NCBI RefSeq assembly: GCF_018397995.1
Contig: NZ_BBQH01000011.1
Location: 1 to 64,000 of the forward strand
Length of the DNA: 64,000 nucleotides
Origin: Rhizomonospora bruguierae
Lineage (GTDB): Bacteria > Actinomycetota > Actinomycetes > Mycobacteriales > Micromonosporaceae
Direction: 5' to 3'
The position numbers and the translations under genes were made by a program. The notes under the pieces are model-generated. The model did not search any database, was not told the origin of the DNA, and was given only the letters and a program-made list of their open reading frames with translations. Shown here in pieces: positions 45,003 to 56,011 of this stretch (the first letter of the stretch is position 1; each line of letters opens with the position of its first letter).

Positions 45003-46058
45003 CTAAATCATGGAGAGGTGTACGTGGTTGGTGTGGTCGCTGGACGGGTCCCCACCGGCGCGGCTGTACCGTTTCCAGCCGGTCGCCGGTGACCAGAACT
45101 GCCGGTACCAGATGACGTACAGCACGCCGAGCCGGTCCTCGTTGCGGACGAAGAACATGGCCAGGTTGTTGCCGTAGACCTTGTCCCCGCCGGTCGCGTC
45201 CCCGCCGAAGCCGTTGCTCTTGATGACCGAGAAGTCGCAGGCGCGACCCTTCGGGTGCTCGAACGGGCCGCCCGGGCGGAAGCAGGAGACGAACCGCTTG
45301 AAGCCCAGCCGCTGGGCCTCCTGCATCGCGTGCAGGGTGCGCGGGGTGATGCAGCCGCTCGTGGTCGGGTCCTTCTCGCTGCAACTCTGCGCGCTGAAGC
45401 CGCCGGAGGAGTTGCGCGGCGCCGGGCGCGCGACCGGGGAGGTGACGTCCACCAGTCCGCCGGTGGTCTGCCCGCCGACGTCCACCAGGGCCTGGTTGGC
45501 CTCCTTGCGCTTCTTCTGCATGATGGCCAGCTGCTTGGCCTGCTGCGCGGCCTCCGCGTCCACCGCGGCCTTGGTCCGCGCGACCTCCGTGCGCGCCTCG
45601 TTGAGCCGGCGCAGCTTCTGGTCGTCCAGGCTGGTCATCATCTCCATCGTCGAGACCCGCGCCAGGAACGTGTCCGGGCTGCTGGCGTTCAGCATCGCCT
45701 CGACCGGGCGCAGCCGGCCGGTGCGGTACGCCATCGCGGCGATGCCGGAGACCTCCTGGCTGACCTCGTCCAGCCGCTGCTGCACCTGGCCCAGCCTGAG
45801 CTGGAGTTCCAGTTGGCGCTTCTTGGAGGCGTTGTACGCGTCGCGTGCCTCCACAAAGCCCCGGTTGGCCGACTCGATGAGGTCCTTGACCGTCTTGGGT
45901 TCGCCCTCGTCGCCGGTATCGCCGCCGTTCTTGGCGGGGGTGCCCGGGGTGCCCGGCTCGGCGAGCCCGGGGGCGGGAGATACGACGACAGACGCGGTGG
46001 CGGCCATGAGAAATGCCACCACCGGAATCAACCACCGGCGTGCGGTGACCGTGGACAC
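45003..46058 (-). CDS. Secreted coiled-coil protein with C-terminal M15/VldE-like peptidase domain
   Basis: The 351-residue protein has a signal peptide (about 1-33), a long coiled coil (about 60-190), a Pro/Ser linker and a C-terminal domain with FRPGGPFEHPKGRACDFSVI and SSDHTNHVHLSM. The His/Asp/His pattern recalls the zinc site of M15-type peptidases. The plan matches actinobacterial cell-wall hydrolases with an autoinhibitory coiled coil. Two cysteines near the domain start may pair. A c-di-AMP riboswitch lies directly upstream, the usual control of such cell-wall enzymes. Confidence 0.82.
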   Translation of the reverse strand: MSTVTARRWLIPVVAFLMAATASVVVSPAPGLAEPGTPGTPAKNGGDTGDEGEPKTVKDLIESANRGFVEARDAYNASKKRQLELQLRLGQVQQRLDEVSQEVSGIAAMAYRTGRLRPVEAMLNASSPDTFLARVSTMEMMTSLDDQKLRRLNEARTEVARTKAAVDAEAAQQAKQLAIMQKKRKEANQALVDVGGQTTGGLVDVTSPVARPAPRNSSGGFSAQSCSEKDPTTSGCITPRTLHAMQEAQRLGFKRFVSCFRPGGPFEHPKGRACDFSVIKSNGFGGDATGGDKVYGNNLAMFFVRNEDRLGVLYVIWYRQFWSPATGWKRYSRAGGDPSSDHTNHVHLSMI

Positions 46059-46071
46059 TCTCGTGTTGTTC

Positions 46072-46215
46072 CTTCCGTCGCGCCGCCGACCGGGTTAGCT
46101 GACGGGTTCGGGACGGAACAACCCCTACCGCTGGCGCGGATTCACCCCGGGTACGTGGTTCCCCGGCTCGCCTCGCGGCGATTGGGCGGCAGCCACCACC
46201 GGCGCCGATGGGCGC
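46072..46215 (-). ncRNA. c-di-AMP riboswitch (ydaO-yuaA type)
   Basis: Read on the minus strand, the leader holds the conserved blocks of this riboswitch in order: GGGGAACC (46064-46057 region complement at 46157-46164), GGGGTGAATCC (46148-46138), GGTAGGG and GAACCCGTCAGCTAACC (46109-46093), then GAAGGA just before the gene. These are the hallmark motifs of the actinobacterial ydaO-yuaA RNA, found before rpf, NlpC/P60 and related cell-wall genes. High c-di-AMP normally switches the gene off. The exact 5' end is approximate. Confidence 0.85.
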
Positions 46216-46340
46216 CCCTGGGTGGTGACCGCCGGTCACATTACCCGATCCGGGGCCGAAGTGAACGGTCGAGACCCGGACACCTCGTGCCGTCACCGCC
46301 CGGCCACAGTGCGTCGATCGCCCGGCGCTCAGTGGACGGC

Positions 46341-46372
46341 GGGGTTGACCTCAACCGCGCTTCAGCTATCAG
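46341..46372 (+). promoter_or_regulatory. Promoter with overlapping inverted repeat, quinone oxidoreductase gene
   Basis: TTGACC (46345-46350), 16 nt, TATCAG (46367-46372) is a good primary-sigma promoter with its start near the ATG at 46383. The -35 lies inside the inverted repeat GGTTGA-CC-TCAACC (46343-46356), a possible operator. The rest of 46216-46340 shows no gene. Confidence 0.45.
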
Positions 46373-46382
46373 AATCCGCGGG

Positions 46383-47354
46383 ATGCGAGCGATTCAGGTG
46401 GCGGAGTTCGGTCCGCCGGAGGTGCTGGTACCCGTGGAACTGCCCGATCCGGCGGCCGGGCCGGGCCGGGTGGTGGTGGCGGTGGAACGCTGCGGCGTGA
46501 CCTTCGCCGACACGATGACCCGGGCGGGACGCGGACCGGGCGGCGCCGTCCAACCGCCCTACGTGCCCGGCAACGGCGTCGGCGGCACCGTCGCCGGGAC
46601 CGGTCCCGGCGTGGACCCGGGCCTGCTCGGCCGGCGGGTGGTCAGCACCACCGGCGGCAGCGGCGGGTACGCCGAGCGGGTGTCCGTACCGGCCGGCGGC
46701 CTGGTGCCGGTGCCCGACGGGCTCGACCTGGATCCGGCGGTGGCGATGCTGACCGACGGCCGGACCGCCCTGGGCCTGTTCGCGCGGGCCGGCGTGCGAC
46801 CGGGCGAGACGGTGCTGGTGGAGGCGGCGGCCGGCGGGGTGGGCACGCTGTTGGTGCAGCTCGCGCTCGCGGCCGGCGCGACCGTGGTGGCCGCCGCCGG
46901 TCGGGCCAAACTCGGTGTGCCCCGGGACCTGGGCGCGCAGGTCGCGATCGACTACACGGCGCCGGACTGGGCGCGGCAGGTTCGGGCCGCGACCGGCGGG
47001 CGGGGCGTGGACGCGGCGTTCGAGTCGGTCGGCGGCGCGATCGGCGCCGCCGCCCTCGACCTGGTGGCGCCCGGCGGCCGGCTGGTCCAGTTCGGGCTGG
47101 CCAGCGGGCGGCCGCTCGGCACCGACCCGGCCGACCTGGCCGCCCGCGCGGTGCGGTTGATCGGCTTCGCCGAGCTGCGGTCGATCGGCGCCCCGGCCAC
47201 CGCCCTCGAACTGGCCACCCGGGCACTCGCCGCGGCGGCCGCGGGCCGGCTGCGCCCGATCGTCGGCCAGCGCTTCCCGCTGGCCGAGGCGGCGGCCGCG
47301 CACCGGGCGGTAGAGGACCGGGTCACGGTCGGAAAGTCACTGCTCATGACGTGA
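46383..47354 (+). CDS. Quinone oxidoreductase / zinc-independent MDR family
   Basis: The 323-residue protein is a medium-chain dehydrogenase/reductase of the quinone oxidoreductase type: PYVPGNGVGGTVAGTGPGVD, VLVEAAAGGVGTLLVQLALA (NADPH motif AxxGGVG) and GRGVDAAFESVGG. It has no structural or catalytic zinc cysteines. It probably reduces quinones or enones with NADPH. The ATG is close to the predicted transcription start. Downstream to 47579 I see no gene. Confidence 0.9.
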   Translation: MRAIQVAEFGPPEVLVPVELPDPAAGPGRVVVAVERCGVTFADTMTRAGRGPGGAVQPPYVPGNGVGGTVAGTGPGVDPGLLGRRVVSTTGGSGGYAERVSVPAGGLVPVPDGLDLDPAVAMLTDGRTALGLFARAGVRPGETVLVEAAAGGVGTLLVQLALAAGATVVAAAGRAKLGVPRDLGAQVAIDYTAPDWARQVRAATGGRGVDAAFESVGGAIGAAALDLVAPGGRLVQFGLASGRPLGTDPADLAARAVRLIGFAELRSIGAPATALELATRALAAAAAGRLRPIVGQRFPLAEAAAAHRAVEDRVTVGKSLLMT

Positions 47355-47579
47355 CGGGCAGGCCGACGAGAGCGTGGCCGGCGCCGGACAGCTACTGCTC
47401 GCCAGCCCCGCCGCAGCGGAACGGCACCTCGGGGAACCGCCGCAGCCGTGGGTGTCCAGAGGGGACGGGTTCCGGCCTTCTCTTCGAGGTCCGACCGGCC
47501 GGCGGCCGCCCAGCACGACGCCTCCGGACGGGTCGACGCGTGGCGTGGGTGACCGGGCGGCCCGCGGAAGGCCGCCGGA

Positions 47580-48290
47580 TCAGGAAGCGGTGGCCGGTGG
47601 CAGCGCGGGTCGGCTGACCGCGCGGTAGTGCGCGACCGTGCGCCGGGCCAGCGCCGCGGTGGCGCTGGAGTTGACCCACGTGCCCAGCACGATCGCCGCC
47701 CCCGGCACCAACTTCGCGAACACCCGCTTCGCGGCGCGGACGCCCGCCATCTGCGCCAGCTTCACCCCGAGCCGCAGCATCGCCTGCCCGAGCGGCTTCA
47801 CCGCCGCCCGTGCCAGCAGCACGCTGGCCCGCTCCCGGCCGGCGGCGACGGCGAGCGCGATCCGGGCACCCCCCGCCGCCTTGTGCACCCGTTGCAGGAC
47901 CAGCAGGTCCGCCGCCCGCTCCGGGTGCACCGGATCCACCCCGTACGCCGCCGCGACGTGCAGGACCATCCGCGCCTGGGTCCAGGCGAGCACCCCCACG
48001 TCCACCACCGCGCCGGGCAGCCCGGCCGCGCCGGAGACCGCACCGGACAGCCGGGCCAGGGTCAGGAACCTCTTGACCGCCACCTCGGCCAGCGCGTCCG
48101 CCCCCAACTCGGGGCGCTCGTGCCGGACCCGGCGCGCCCAGTCCCGCGCCTCCGGACCCAGTCGCCGCACCGCCTCCAGCGCCAGGTGCTCGGGCGCGTA
48201 CTGCGGGTCCTCGCGCATCCGCGCCCACAGCCCGCGCGGCGGCGCCAACTCGGCGTCTTCCGTACCGGCGGGTGGTGTCGGTTCGGTCAC
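47580..48290 (-). CDS. EcsC family protein
   Basis: The 236-residue protein belongs to the EcsC family: PEARDWARRVRHERPELGAD, a hydrophobic segment (LSGAVSGAAGLPGAVVDVGV), QARMVLHVAAAYGVDP and a C-terminal AIVLGTWVNSSATAALARRT. EcsC proteins are membrane-associated with unknown function. The GTG at 48290 is divergent from the GDSL lipoprotein, with a long inverted repeat between them. Confidence 0.82.
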   Translation of the reverse strand: MTEPTPPAGTEDAELAPPRGLWARMREDPQYAPEHLALEAVRRLGPEARDWARRVRHERPELGADALAEVAVKRFLTLARLSGAVSGAAGLPGAVVDVGVLAWTQARMVLHVAAAYGVDPVHPERAADLLVLQRVHKAAGGARIALAVAAGRERASVLLARAAVKPLGQAMLRLGVKLAQMAGVRAAKRVFAKLVPGAAIVLGTWVNSSATAALARRTVAHYRAVSRPALPPATAS

Positions 48291-48328
48291 GGGCTGCTCC
48301 GGGTGGCGTCGGGGGCGAGCGACTCCCC

Positions 48329-48391
48329 ACTGACTCTATGCCCAGACCGCCATGGGGTGACCGGCGGCGGACACGCTGGCGTAGAGTCAGT
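48329..48391. promoter_or_regulatory. Inverted repeat with opposed -10 boxes between ecsC-like and GDSL genes
   Basis: GGCRTAGAGTCAGT occurs on the minus strand (48342-48329) and plus strand (48378-48391), a 14-bp inverted repeat with one mismatch. Each copy holds TAGAGT, a TAnnnT -10 box, pointing towards its own gene. Either both genes use the same type of promoter or one regulator binds both arms. Confidence 0.5.
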
Positions 48392-48441
48392 GAGATATCG
48401 CATTCTGTAGATCCCTGCGGAGATCGGGGGGTGGGGAGCCG

Positions 48442-49296
48442 ATGCCCCGACGCTGGACCGCCACCGCGGCCGCATCGCTCGCGGCCCTCGTCGCGATCGG
48501 CACCGCGGGCTGCGACCCGCGCACCTCCGCCGGCAACTCCGCCGCCCGTCCCAGCGCCGGCCTACCGTCCTCCATGGCCGCCCTCGGCGACTCCATCACC
48601 GCCGGCTACGGTTCCTGCGTCGCCCTGGTCACCTGCGGCCGCAACTCCTGGTCCACCGGCGACGGCGGCATCGTGGACAGCCACTACCGCCGCATCCGCG
48701 CCGGCAACCCCGCGATCCGCGGCCACGCCACCAACCTCGCCGCCGCGCGGGCCCGCGCCGCCGCCCTCGCCGACCAGGCCACCCGCGCGGTCGCCGCCAG
48801 GCCGGCGTACGTCACGATCCTGATCGGCGCCAACGACGCCTGCCACGGCACCATCGACCAGATGACCCCGGTCGCCGACTTCCGCTCCGCCGTGGACCGC
48901 GGCCTGGCCACCCTGAAGGACGGCCTCCCCTCGGCCCGCGTGCTGGTGGCCAGCATCCCCGACCTGAACCGCCTGTGGGAGGTCGGCCACGACAGCCGCC
49001 TGGCCCGCAACGCCTGGTCCCACGGCCTCTGCCCGGCCCTGCTGGCCAACCCCACCAGCACCGCCCCCGCCGACACCGCCCGCCGCCGCGCCTTCGCCGC
49101 GCGCGTCGACGCCTACAACCGCGAACTCGCCGCCGCCTGCCGCGCCTACGGCCGCAAGTGCCGCTACGACGGCGGCGCCGTCCACCGGGTCCGGTTCACC
49201 CTCGACGACATCAACGGCATCGACTTCTTCCACCCCAACGTCACCGGCCAGAGCCGCCTCGCCAAGGCCACCTGGCCAACCCGCTTCACCTGGTGA
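48442..49296 (+). CDS. SGNH/GDSL hydrolase lipoprotein
   Basis: The 284-residue protein has a lipoprotein signal peptide (lipobox IGTAGC, Cys near 24) and an SGNH hydrolase domain: MAALGDSITAGYG (catalytic Ser), TILIGANDACHG (block III Asn) and FFHPNVTGQ (catalytic His). Several cysteines could form disulfides, as in the secreted Streptomyces SGNH lipases. It probably cleaves lipid or acyl esters outside the cell. The third codon position is unusually rich in C compared with its neighbours. Confidence 0.88.
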   Translation: MPRRWTATAAASLAALVAIGTAGCDPRTSAGNSAARPSAGLPSSMAALGDSITAGYGSCVALVTCGRNSWSTGDGGIVDSHYRRIRAGNPAIRGHATNLAAARARAAALADQATRAVAARPAYVTILIGANDACHGTIDQMTPVADFRSAVDRGLATLKDGLPSARVLVASIPDLNRLWEVGHDSRLARNAWSHGLCPALLANPTSTAPADTARRRAFAARVDAYNRELAAACRAYGRKCRYDGGAVHRVRFTLDDINGIDFFHPNVTGQSRLAKATWPTRFTW

Positions 49297-49594
49297 CCGC
49301 CCCCACCCCGGATACCCTCGCCCGCTCCCACCGCCCCTTACACCACCGCGGCGCTCTCGCCGGCGGCGGCACTTATCTCCAGCTGACATTCTTCGACTGG
49401 AGGCTGTGCGTGGCGCGCATGTCCCGTACGCGGGACGCACAGGCTTCCGTGACCCCATGACCACCGGGCAGGTAGCCGGGTGTGCGGCGGGCGCCTCCCC
49501 GCCGGGGGGCATCCAGAGGCCACCCTCGCCGCCGACGCAAGGCAGGGCCGCCCCGGGGCAGTGCGGCGGGGCGTGAAGGGTGGTCGTGGGGTGG
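49297..49594. other. Intergenic region between GDSL and treZ genes
   Basis: These 298 nt between convergent genes hold no gene I can support. A small hairpin GTCCCG-TACG-CGGGAC lies at 49421-49436 and may help end transcription. Confidence 0.4.
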
Positions 49595-51355
49595 TCAGGC
49601 GTAGGAGACGACGACGGCGGACTCGGGAGGCAGCTCGACGCTGTCGCGGAACAGCATGGCGCCGGGCGCGGTCGCGAACAGGACCGTGCGGATCGTGGAC
49701 CGGAGGCTGACGCGCTGCGGGTGGGGTGCCAGGTTGGCGGCCACGGCGCAGGCGCCGCGGCGGATCGCCACGAACTGGTTACCGTGCCAGACGTGCACCC
49801 GGTCCAGGCGCGGGTCGGACAGGTCCGGGTGGCTCTTGCGCAGGGCGATCAGCCGGCGGTAGAGGTCGAGGATCTCCCGGTGCTCGGGCTTGTCGAGTTC
49901 GGACCAGTCGAGCTTGGAGCGGGCGAACGTCTCGGGGTCCTGCGGGTCGGGGACCTCGGCGGTGCCCCAGGCGTGCGCGGCGAACTCGCTGCGGCGGCCG
50001 GTGGCGACGGCGACGGCGAGTTCGGGCTCGGGGTGGCTGGTGAAGAACTGCCAGGGCGTGGTGGCCGCCCACTCCTCACCCATGAACAGCATCGGCGTGA
50101 ACGGGCCGGTCAGCAGCAGGGTCGCGCCGACCTTCAGCAGGGCCGGGGAGAGCGAGTCGGAAATCCGGTCGCCGGTCGCCCGGTTGCCGATCTGGTCGTG
50201 GTTCTGCAGGTACGCGACGAACCGGTGGCCGGGGATGCGCTCGCGGTCGACCGGGCGGCCGTGGACCCGGCCGCGGAAGCCGGACCAGGTGCCGGCGTGG
50301 AAGAAGGCGCCCTCCAGCACGTCGGACAGGCACTCCAGCGAGCCGAAGTCGGCGTAGTACGCCTGCCGCTCCCCGGTCAGCAGGGTGTGCAGGGCGTGGT
50401 GCACGTCGTCGTCCCACTGGGCGTGCAGGCCGTAGCCGCCCGCCTCGCGCCCGGTGATCAGCCGCGGGTCGTTCAGGTCGGACTCGGCGATCAGCGACAG
50501 CGGCCGGCCGAGGTGGGTGGACAGCGCCGCCGCCTCGACGGCCAACTCCTCCAGCAGGTGCCGGGCGCGGCGGTCGACCAGGGCGTGCACGGCGTCCAGG
50601 CGCAGGCCGTCCACGTGGTAGTCGCGCAGCCACATGGTGACGCTGTCGACGATGTACCGGCGAACCTCGTCCGAGCCGGGGCCGTCCAGGTTGACCCGTC
50701 GACCCCAGGCGTTGCTGCCCTCCTCGGCCAGGTACGGGGCGAACTGCGGCGCGTAGGCCCCGGACGGGCCGAAGTGGTTGTAGACGACGTCGAGGATCAC
50801 GCCGAGGCCCCGGGCGTGGCAGGCGTCGACCAGGCGCTTGAGCCCGTCCGGGCCGCCGTACGCCTCGTGCGGGGCGTACCAGCAGACGCCGTCGTAGCCC
50901 CAGTTGTGCTCGCCGTTGAACGCGTTGACCGGCAGCAGTTCGACCAGGTCCACGCCGAGTTCGACGAGGTGGTCGAGGCGCTCGGTCGCGGCGTCGAAGG
51001 TGCCCTCCGGGGTGAACGTGCCGACGTGCAGTTCGTACAGGATGCTGCCGGGCAGCTGGCGCCCCGTCCAGCCGGCGTCGGACCAGGCGAACGCGGAGTG
51101 GTCGTAGAGCCGGCTCGGGCCGTGCACCCCGGCCGGCTGGCGTAGCGAGCGGGGGTCGGGCAGCGCGTTCTCGCTGTCGTCGATCAGGTACCCGTAGTCG
51201 GTGCCGGGGCCCGCGTCGGGCACGTCGATCCGCCACCAGCCCGACCCGTCCCGGGTCAGCTCCCGGTCCCGGTAGGACGTGTCGATGCCGGGACCGTCGG
51301 CGGTGCGGAGCCGGACGCGGCAGACGTCGGGGGCCCAGACGGCAAATTCGGTCAT
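49595..51355 (-). CDS. treZ: Malto-oligosyltrehalose trehalohydrolase
   Basis: The 586-residue GH13 enzyme releases trehalose from maltooligosyl-trehalose. It starts with the small beta domain (FAVWAPDVCRVRLRTADGPG), then the barrel: LPVNAFNGEHNWGYDGVCWY, DVVYNHFGPSG, nucleophile Asp in GLRLDAVHA, acid Glu in LIAESDLNDPRL and Asp in LQNHDQIGN. Length is normal. The ATG overlaps the treY stop by 4 nt. It acts after TreX and TreY on glycogen or maltodextrin. Confidence 0.96.
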   Translation of the reverse strand: MTEFAVWAPDVCRVRLRTADGPGIDTSYRDRELTRDGSGWWRIDVPDAGPGTDYGYLIDDSENALPDPRSLRQPAGVHGPSRLYDHSAFAWSDAGWTGRQLPGSILYELHVGTFTPEGTFDAATERLDHLVELGVDLVELLPVNAFNGEHNWGYDGVCWYAPHEAYGGPDGLKRLVDACHARGLGVILDVVYNHFGPSGAYAPQFAPYLAEEGSNAWGRRVNLDGPGSDEVRRYIVDSVTMWLRDYHVDGLRLDAVHALVDRRARHLLEELAVEAAALSTHLGRPLSLIAESDLNDPRLITGREAGGYGLHAQWDDDVHHALHTLLTGERQAYYADFGSLECLSDVLEGAFFHAGTWSGFRGRVHGRPVDRERIPGHRFVAYLQNHDQIGNRATGDRISDSLSPALLKVGATLLLTGPFTPMLFMGEEWAATTPWQFFTSHPEPELAVAVATGRRSEFAAHAWGTAEVPDPQDPETFARSKLDWSELDKPEHREILDLYRRLIALRKSHPDLSDPRLDRVHVWHGNQFVAIRRGACAVAANLAPHPQRVSLRSTIRTVLFATAPGAMLFRDSVELPPESAVVVSYA

Positions 51356-53634
51356 TCGGCCACCAAGAGCGCGACGGGATAGCGGTCGAGAAGATCGGCC
51401 AGGTCCAGCCTGGAGCTACGGTAGACCCGCCCCGTGAACGATTCGCGCCAAACGTTACTACTCAGTGTCAGCGTAGTGACACTCCAACCACCCCGGCGTG
51501 CCAATTTCACCGGAAAGCGGATGGCGACCGCGACCGCGCCGCCCCGGTCGAACGCGATGACGTGGTCCTCCGCCGGCCCGGTCGCCCGCAGCGGCTGGTA
51601 GCCGGTGAACAGGTCGGGGCGGTCCCGGCGGGCGCGCAGGGTGCGGCTGGTGACCAGCAGCTTGGCCGCGCCGCCGCCGTCCACGGGCGGCTGCCAGCCG
51701 TCGTCGAGCCGGGCCAGCAGGTCGCGGCGGGCGGCGAAGTCGACCGGGCGGCGGTTGTCCGGGTCGACCAGCGAGTTGTCCCACAGCTCGGTGCCCTGGT
51801 ACACGTCGGGGACCCCGGGCATGGCGAGCTGGAGCAGCTTCTGGCCGAGCGCGTTGGACCACCCGGGCGGCGTGATCCCGGCGACGAACCCGGCCACCTC
51901 CGCGCGCAGCCGGGCGTCGTCGTAGAGCCGGTCGACCGCCAGGCGCAGGTACGCCTCGAAGCCCTCGTCCGGGTCGGCCCAGCGGGTCGCGCCGTTCGCC
52001 TCCCGGGCCGCCTTCACCGCGTATGCGTGCAGCCGCTCCCGCTCGATCGGCCAGGCGCCGGCGACCGCCTGCCAGAACAGGTGCGCGAAGGACGGGTCGG
52101 GGATCGGGGCCGCAGACATCCACCGCTGCACCGCCCGGCCCCACTCCTGCGGCAACTCGGAGAGCACCGCCAGCCGCGCCCGCACGTCCTCGGAGCGCTT
52201 GGTGTCGTGGGTCGACAGCGTGGTCATGGCGACCGGCCAGAGCCGCTGCCGCTCGGCGTTGGCGCCGTGGAACTCGGCGGCCGGCACCCCGAACCGGAAC
52301 GGGTCGCCGCCGACCTCGTTCAGGACGGTGAACCGGGCGTACCGGTAGAAGGCCGTGTCCTCCACGCCCTTGGCCATGACCGGGCCGGTGAACTGCTGGA
52401 ACCGGGCGGACAGGTCGTCGGCCGGGTCGCGCAGCCGCCCGGTGATCTCGTCCAGCACCGGTACCAGGTCCGGCCGGCGCCGACCCGCCTCGGAGCGGGC
52501 CATCGCCAGGTGCCTTCCGCCGGCGGGCAGGTACGTCCGGTAGACGGGAAAGCAGGCGGCCAGTTCGGCGAGGGCGTCCTCGGCCTGCTCGCGGGCCTGG
52601 TCGCCGTTGGGGGCCAGCCGGGCCAGGCGGGTCAGCTCGGCGGCGAGCAGGCCGGTCGCCGCCCACCGCTTCGTGTCGTGCGCCAGTTCCTCCCAGGACA
52701 CCGGCCGCCCGTTCAGCCGGGTGTCCAGCGCGGTGAACTCGGCCTCGGCGGCCGGGTCCACGAAGACACCGGTGACCAGGTTGAGCGCCTCGTAGCCGGT
52801 GGTGCCGGCGACGGGCCAGTCGGGCAGCCGCTCCCCCGCCTTGAGGATCTTCTCCACGACGATCCAGGTGTCCGGCGCGGCGGCGTGCAGCCCGCGCAGG
52901 TACCCGCCCGGGTCGCGCAGCCCGTCCGAGTGGTCGATCCGGATGCCGTCCAGCTCCCCCGCCGCGTGCCAGCGCAGGATCTCCGCGTGCGTGGCGTCGA
53001 ACACCTCGGGGTCCTCGACGCGCAGGCCGGCCAGGTCGCTGATGGCGAAGAAGCGGCGGTAGTTCAGCTCGGCGTCGCCGCGCCGCCAGGAGATCAGCCG
53101 GTACCGCTGCCGGTCGTGCACCTGCCCGGGGGTGCCGTCGCCGGTGCCGGGCGCGATCGGGTACCGGTGCTCGTGGTACCGCAGTTCGCCGTCCTCGACG
53201 CGCAGGTCCGTGACCGCGTCGTCGTCGGCGAGCACCGGGATGAGCAGCCGGCCGGCCGACCAGTCCACGTCGAACCAGTTCGCGTAGCGCGACTCGGGCC
53301 CGTGGGTGAGCAGGTCCCACCAGGCGGGGTTGGCGTGCGGGTCGGCCACGCCGACGTGGTTTGGGACGATGTCCACGACCAGGCCGAGCCCCTGCTCGCG
53401 CAGCGCCCCGACCAGCCGGCGCCGGCCCTCCTCCCCGCCCAGCGCCGGGTTCACGGCCCGGTGGTCCACCACGTCGTACCCGTGCCGCGAGCCGGGCGCG
53501 GCGGTCAGCAGCGGCGCGCTGTAGAGGTGGCTGACCCCCAGTTCGCGCAGGTACCCGGCCAGGTCGGCGGCGCGGTACAGGTCGAAGTCGGGCCGCACCT
53601 GGACCCGGTACGTACCGTGGGGCGCCGGCGGCAC
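51352..53634 (-). CDS. treY: Malto-oligosyltrehalose synthase
   Basis: The 760-residue GH13 enzyme turns the reducing end of a maltodextrin into a trehalose unit. Motifs: TYRVQVRPDFDLYRAADLAG at the start, DIVPNHVGVADPHANPAWWD, GIRIDHSDGLRDP with the nucleophile Asp, and a long TreY-specific insertion. The GTG at 53634 lies 1 nt after the treX stop, so treX, treY and treZ are one unit. Confidence 0.96.
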   Translation of the reverse strand: MPPAPHGTYRVQVRPDFDLYRAADLAGYLRELGVSHLYSAPLLTAAPGSRHGYDVVDHRAVNPALGGEEGRRRLVGALREQGLGLVVDIVPNHVGVADPHANPAWWDLLTHGPESRYANWFDVDWSAGRLLIPVLADDDAVTDLRVEDGELRYHEHRYPIAPGTGDGTPGQVHDRQRYRLISWRRGDAELNYRRFFAISDLAGLRVEDPEVFDATHAEILRWHAAGELDGIRIDHSDGLRDPGGYLRGLHAAAPDTWIVVEKILKAGERLPDWPVAGTTGYEALNLVTGVFVDPAAEAEFTALDTRLNGRPVSWEELAHDTKRWAATGLLAAELTRLARLAPNGDQAREQAEDALAELAACFPVYRTYLPAGGRHLAMARSEAGRRRPDLVPVLDEITGRLRDPADDLSARFQQFTGPVMAKGVEDTAFYRYARFTVLNEVGGDPFRFGVPAAEFHGANAERQRLWPVAMTTLSTHDTKRSEDVRARLAVLSELPQEWGRAVQRWMSAAPIPDPSFAHLFWQAVAGAWPIERERLHAYAVKAAREANGATRWADPDEGFEAYLRLAVDRLYDDARLRAEVAGFVAGITPPGWSNALGQKLLQLAMPGVPDVYQGTELWDNSLVDPDNRRPVDFAARRDLLARLDDGWQPPVDGGGAAKLLVTSRTLRARRDRPDLFTGYQPLRATGPAEDHVIAFDRGGAVAVAIRFPVKLARRGGWSVTTLTLSSNVWRESFTGRVYRSSRLDLADLLDRYPVALLVAE

Positions 53635-53635
53635 G

Positions 53636-55747
<2,112 letters not shown>

Positions 55748-55760
55748 GCTCACCACCCCA

Positions 55761-55790
55761 CCTGTCGTCGAACGCCCCTGTCGTCGAACG
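55761..55790. repeat. Tandem 14-bp repeat upstream of treX
   Basis: CCTGTCGTCGAACG occurs at 55761-55774 and again at 55777-55790, a 16-nt period just upstream of the treX start. It may be a pair of binding sites or a chance duplication. The rest of 55791-56011, divergent to the GT4 gene, has GTTT-N14-CGGTAA at 55901-55923 as a poor promoter candidate. Confidence 0.5.
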
Positions 55791-56011
55791 GGGCCGCATG
55801 TGCCCGGAGCGATGTGCCCAGACCGGTCACGGCTTAATCGCGGACACCGGGGACGGCCACGAGTGTCAAGTTACCGACAGGCCGTTCGCCGGAGCCCCGG
55901 GTTTGAGTTTGGCCAATCCGGTAACCATGGGCGCCGTTTGTCGCGAGCAGGGCATCGCGCACCGCAAGCGTTCCGCCACCACACGGGCACCGACCTTGAG
56001 GAGGGCGCCGC

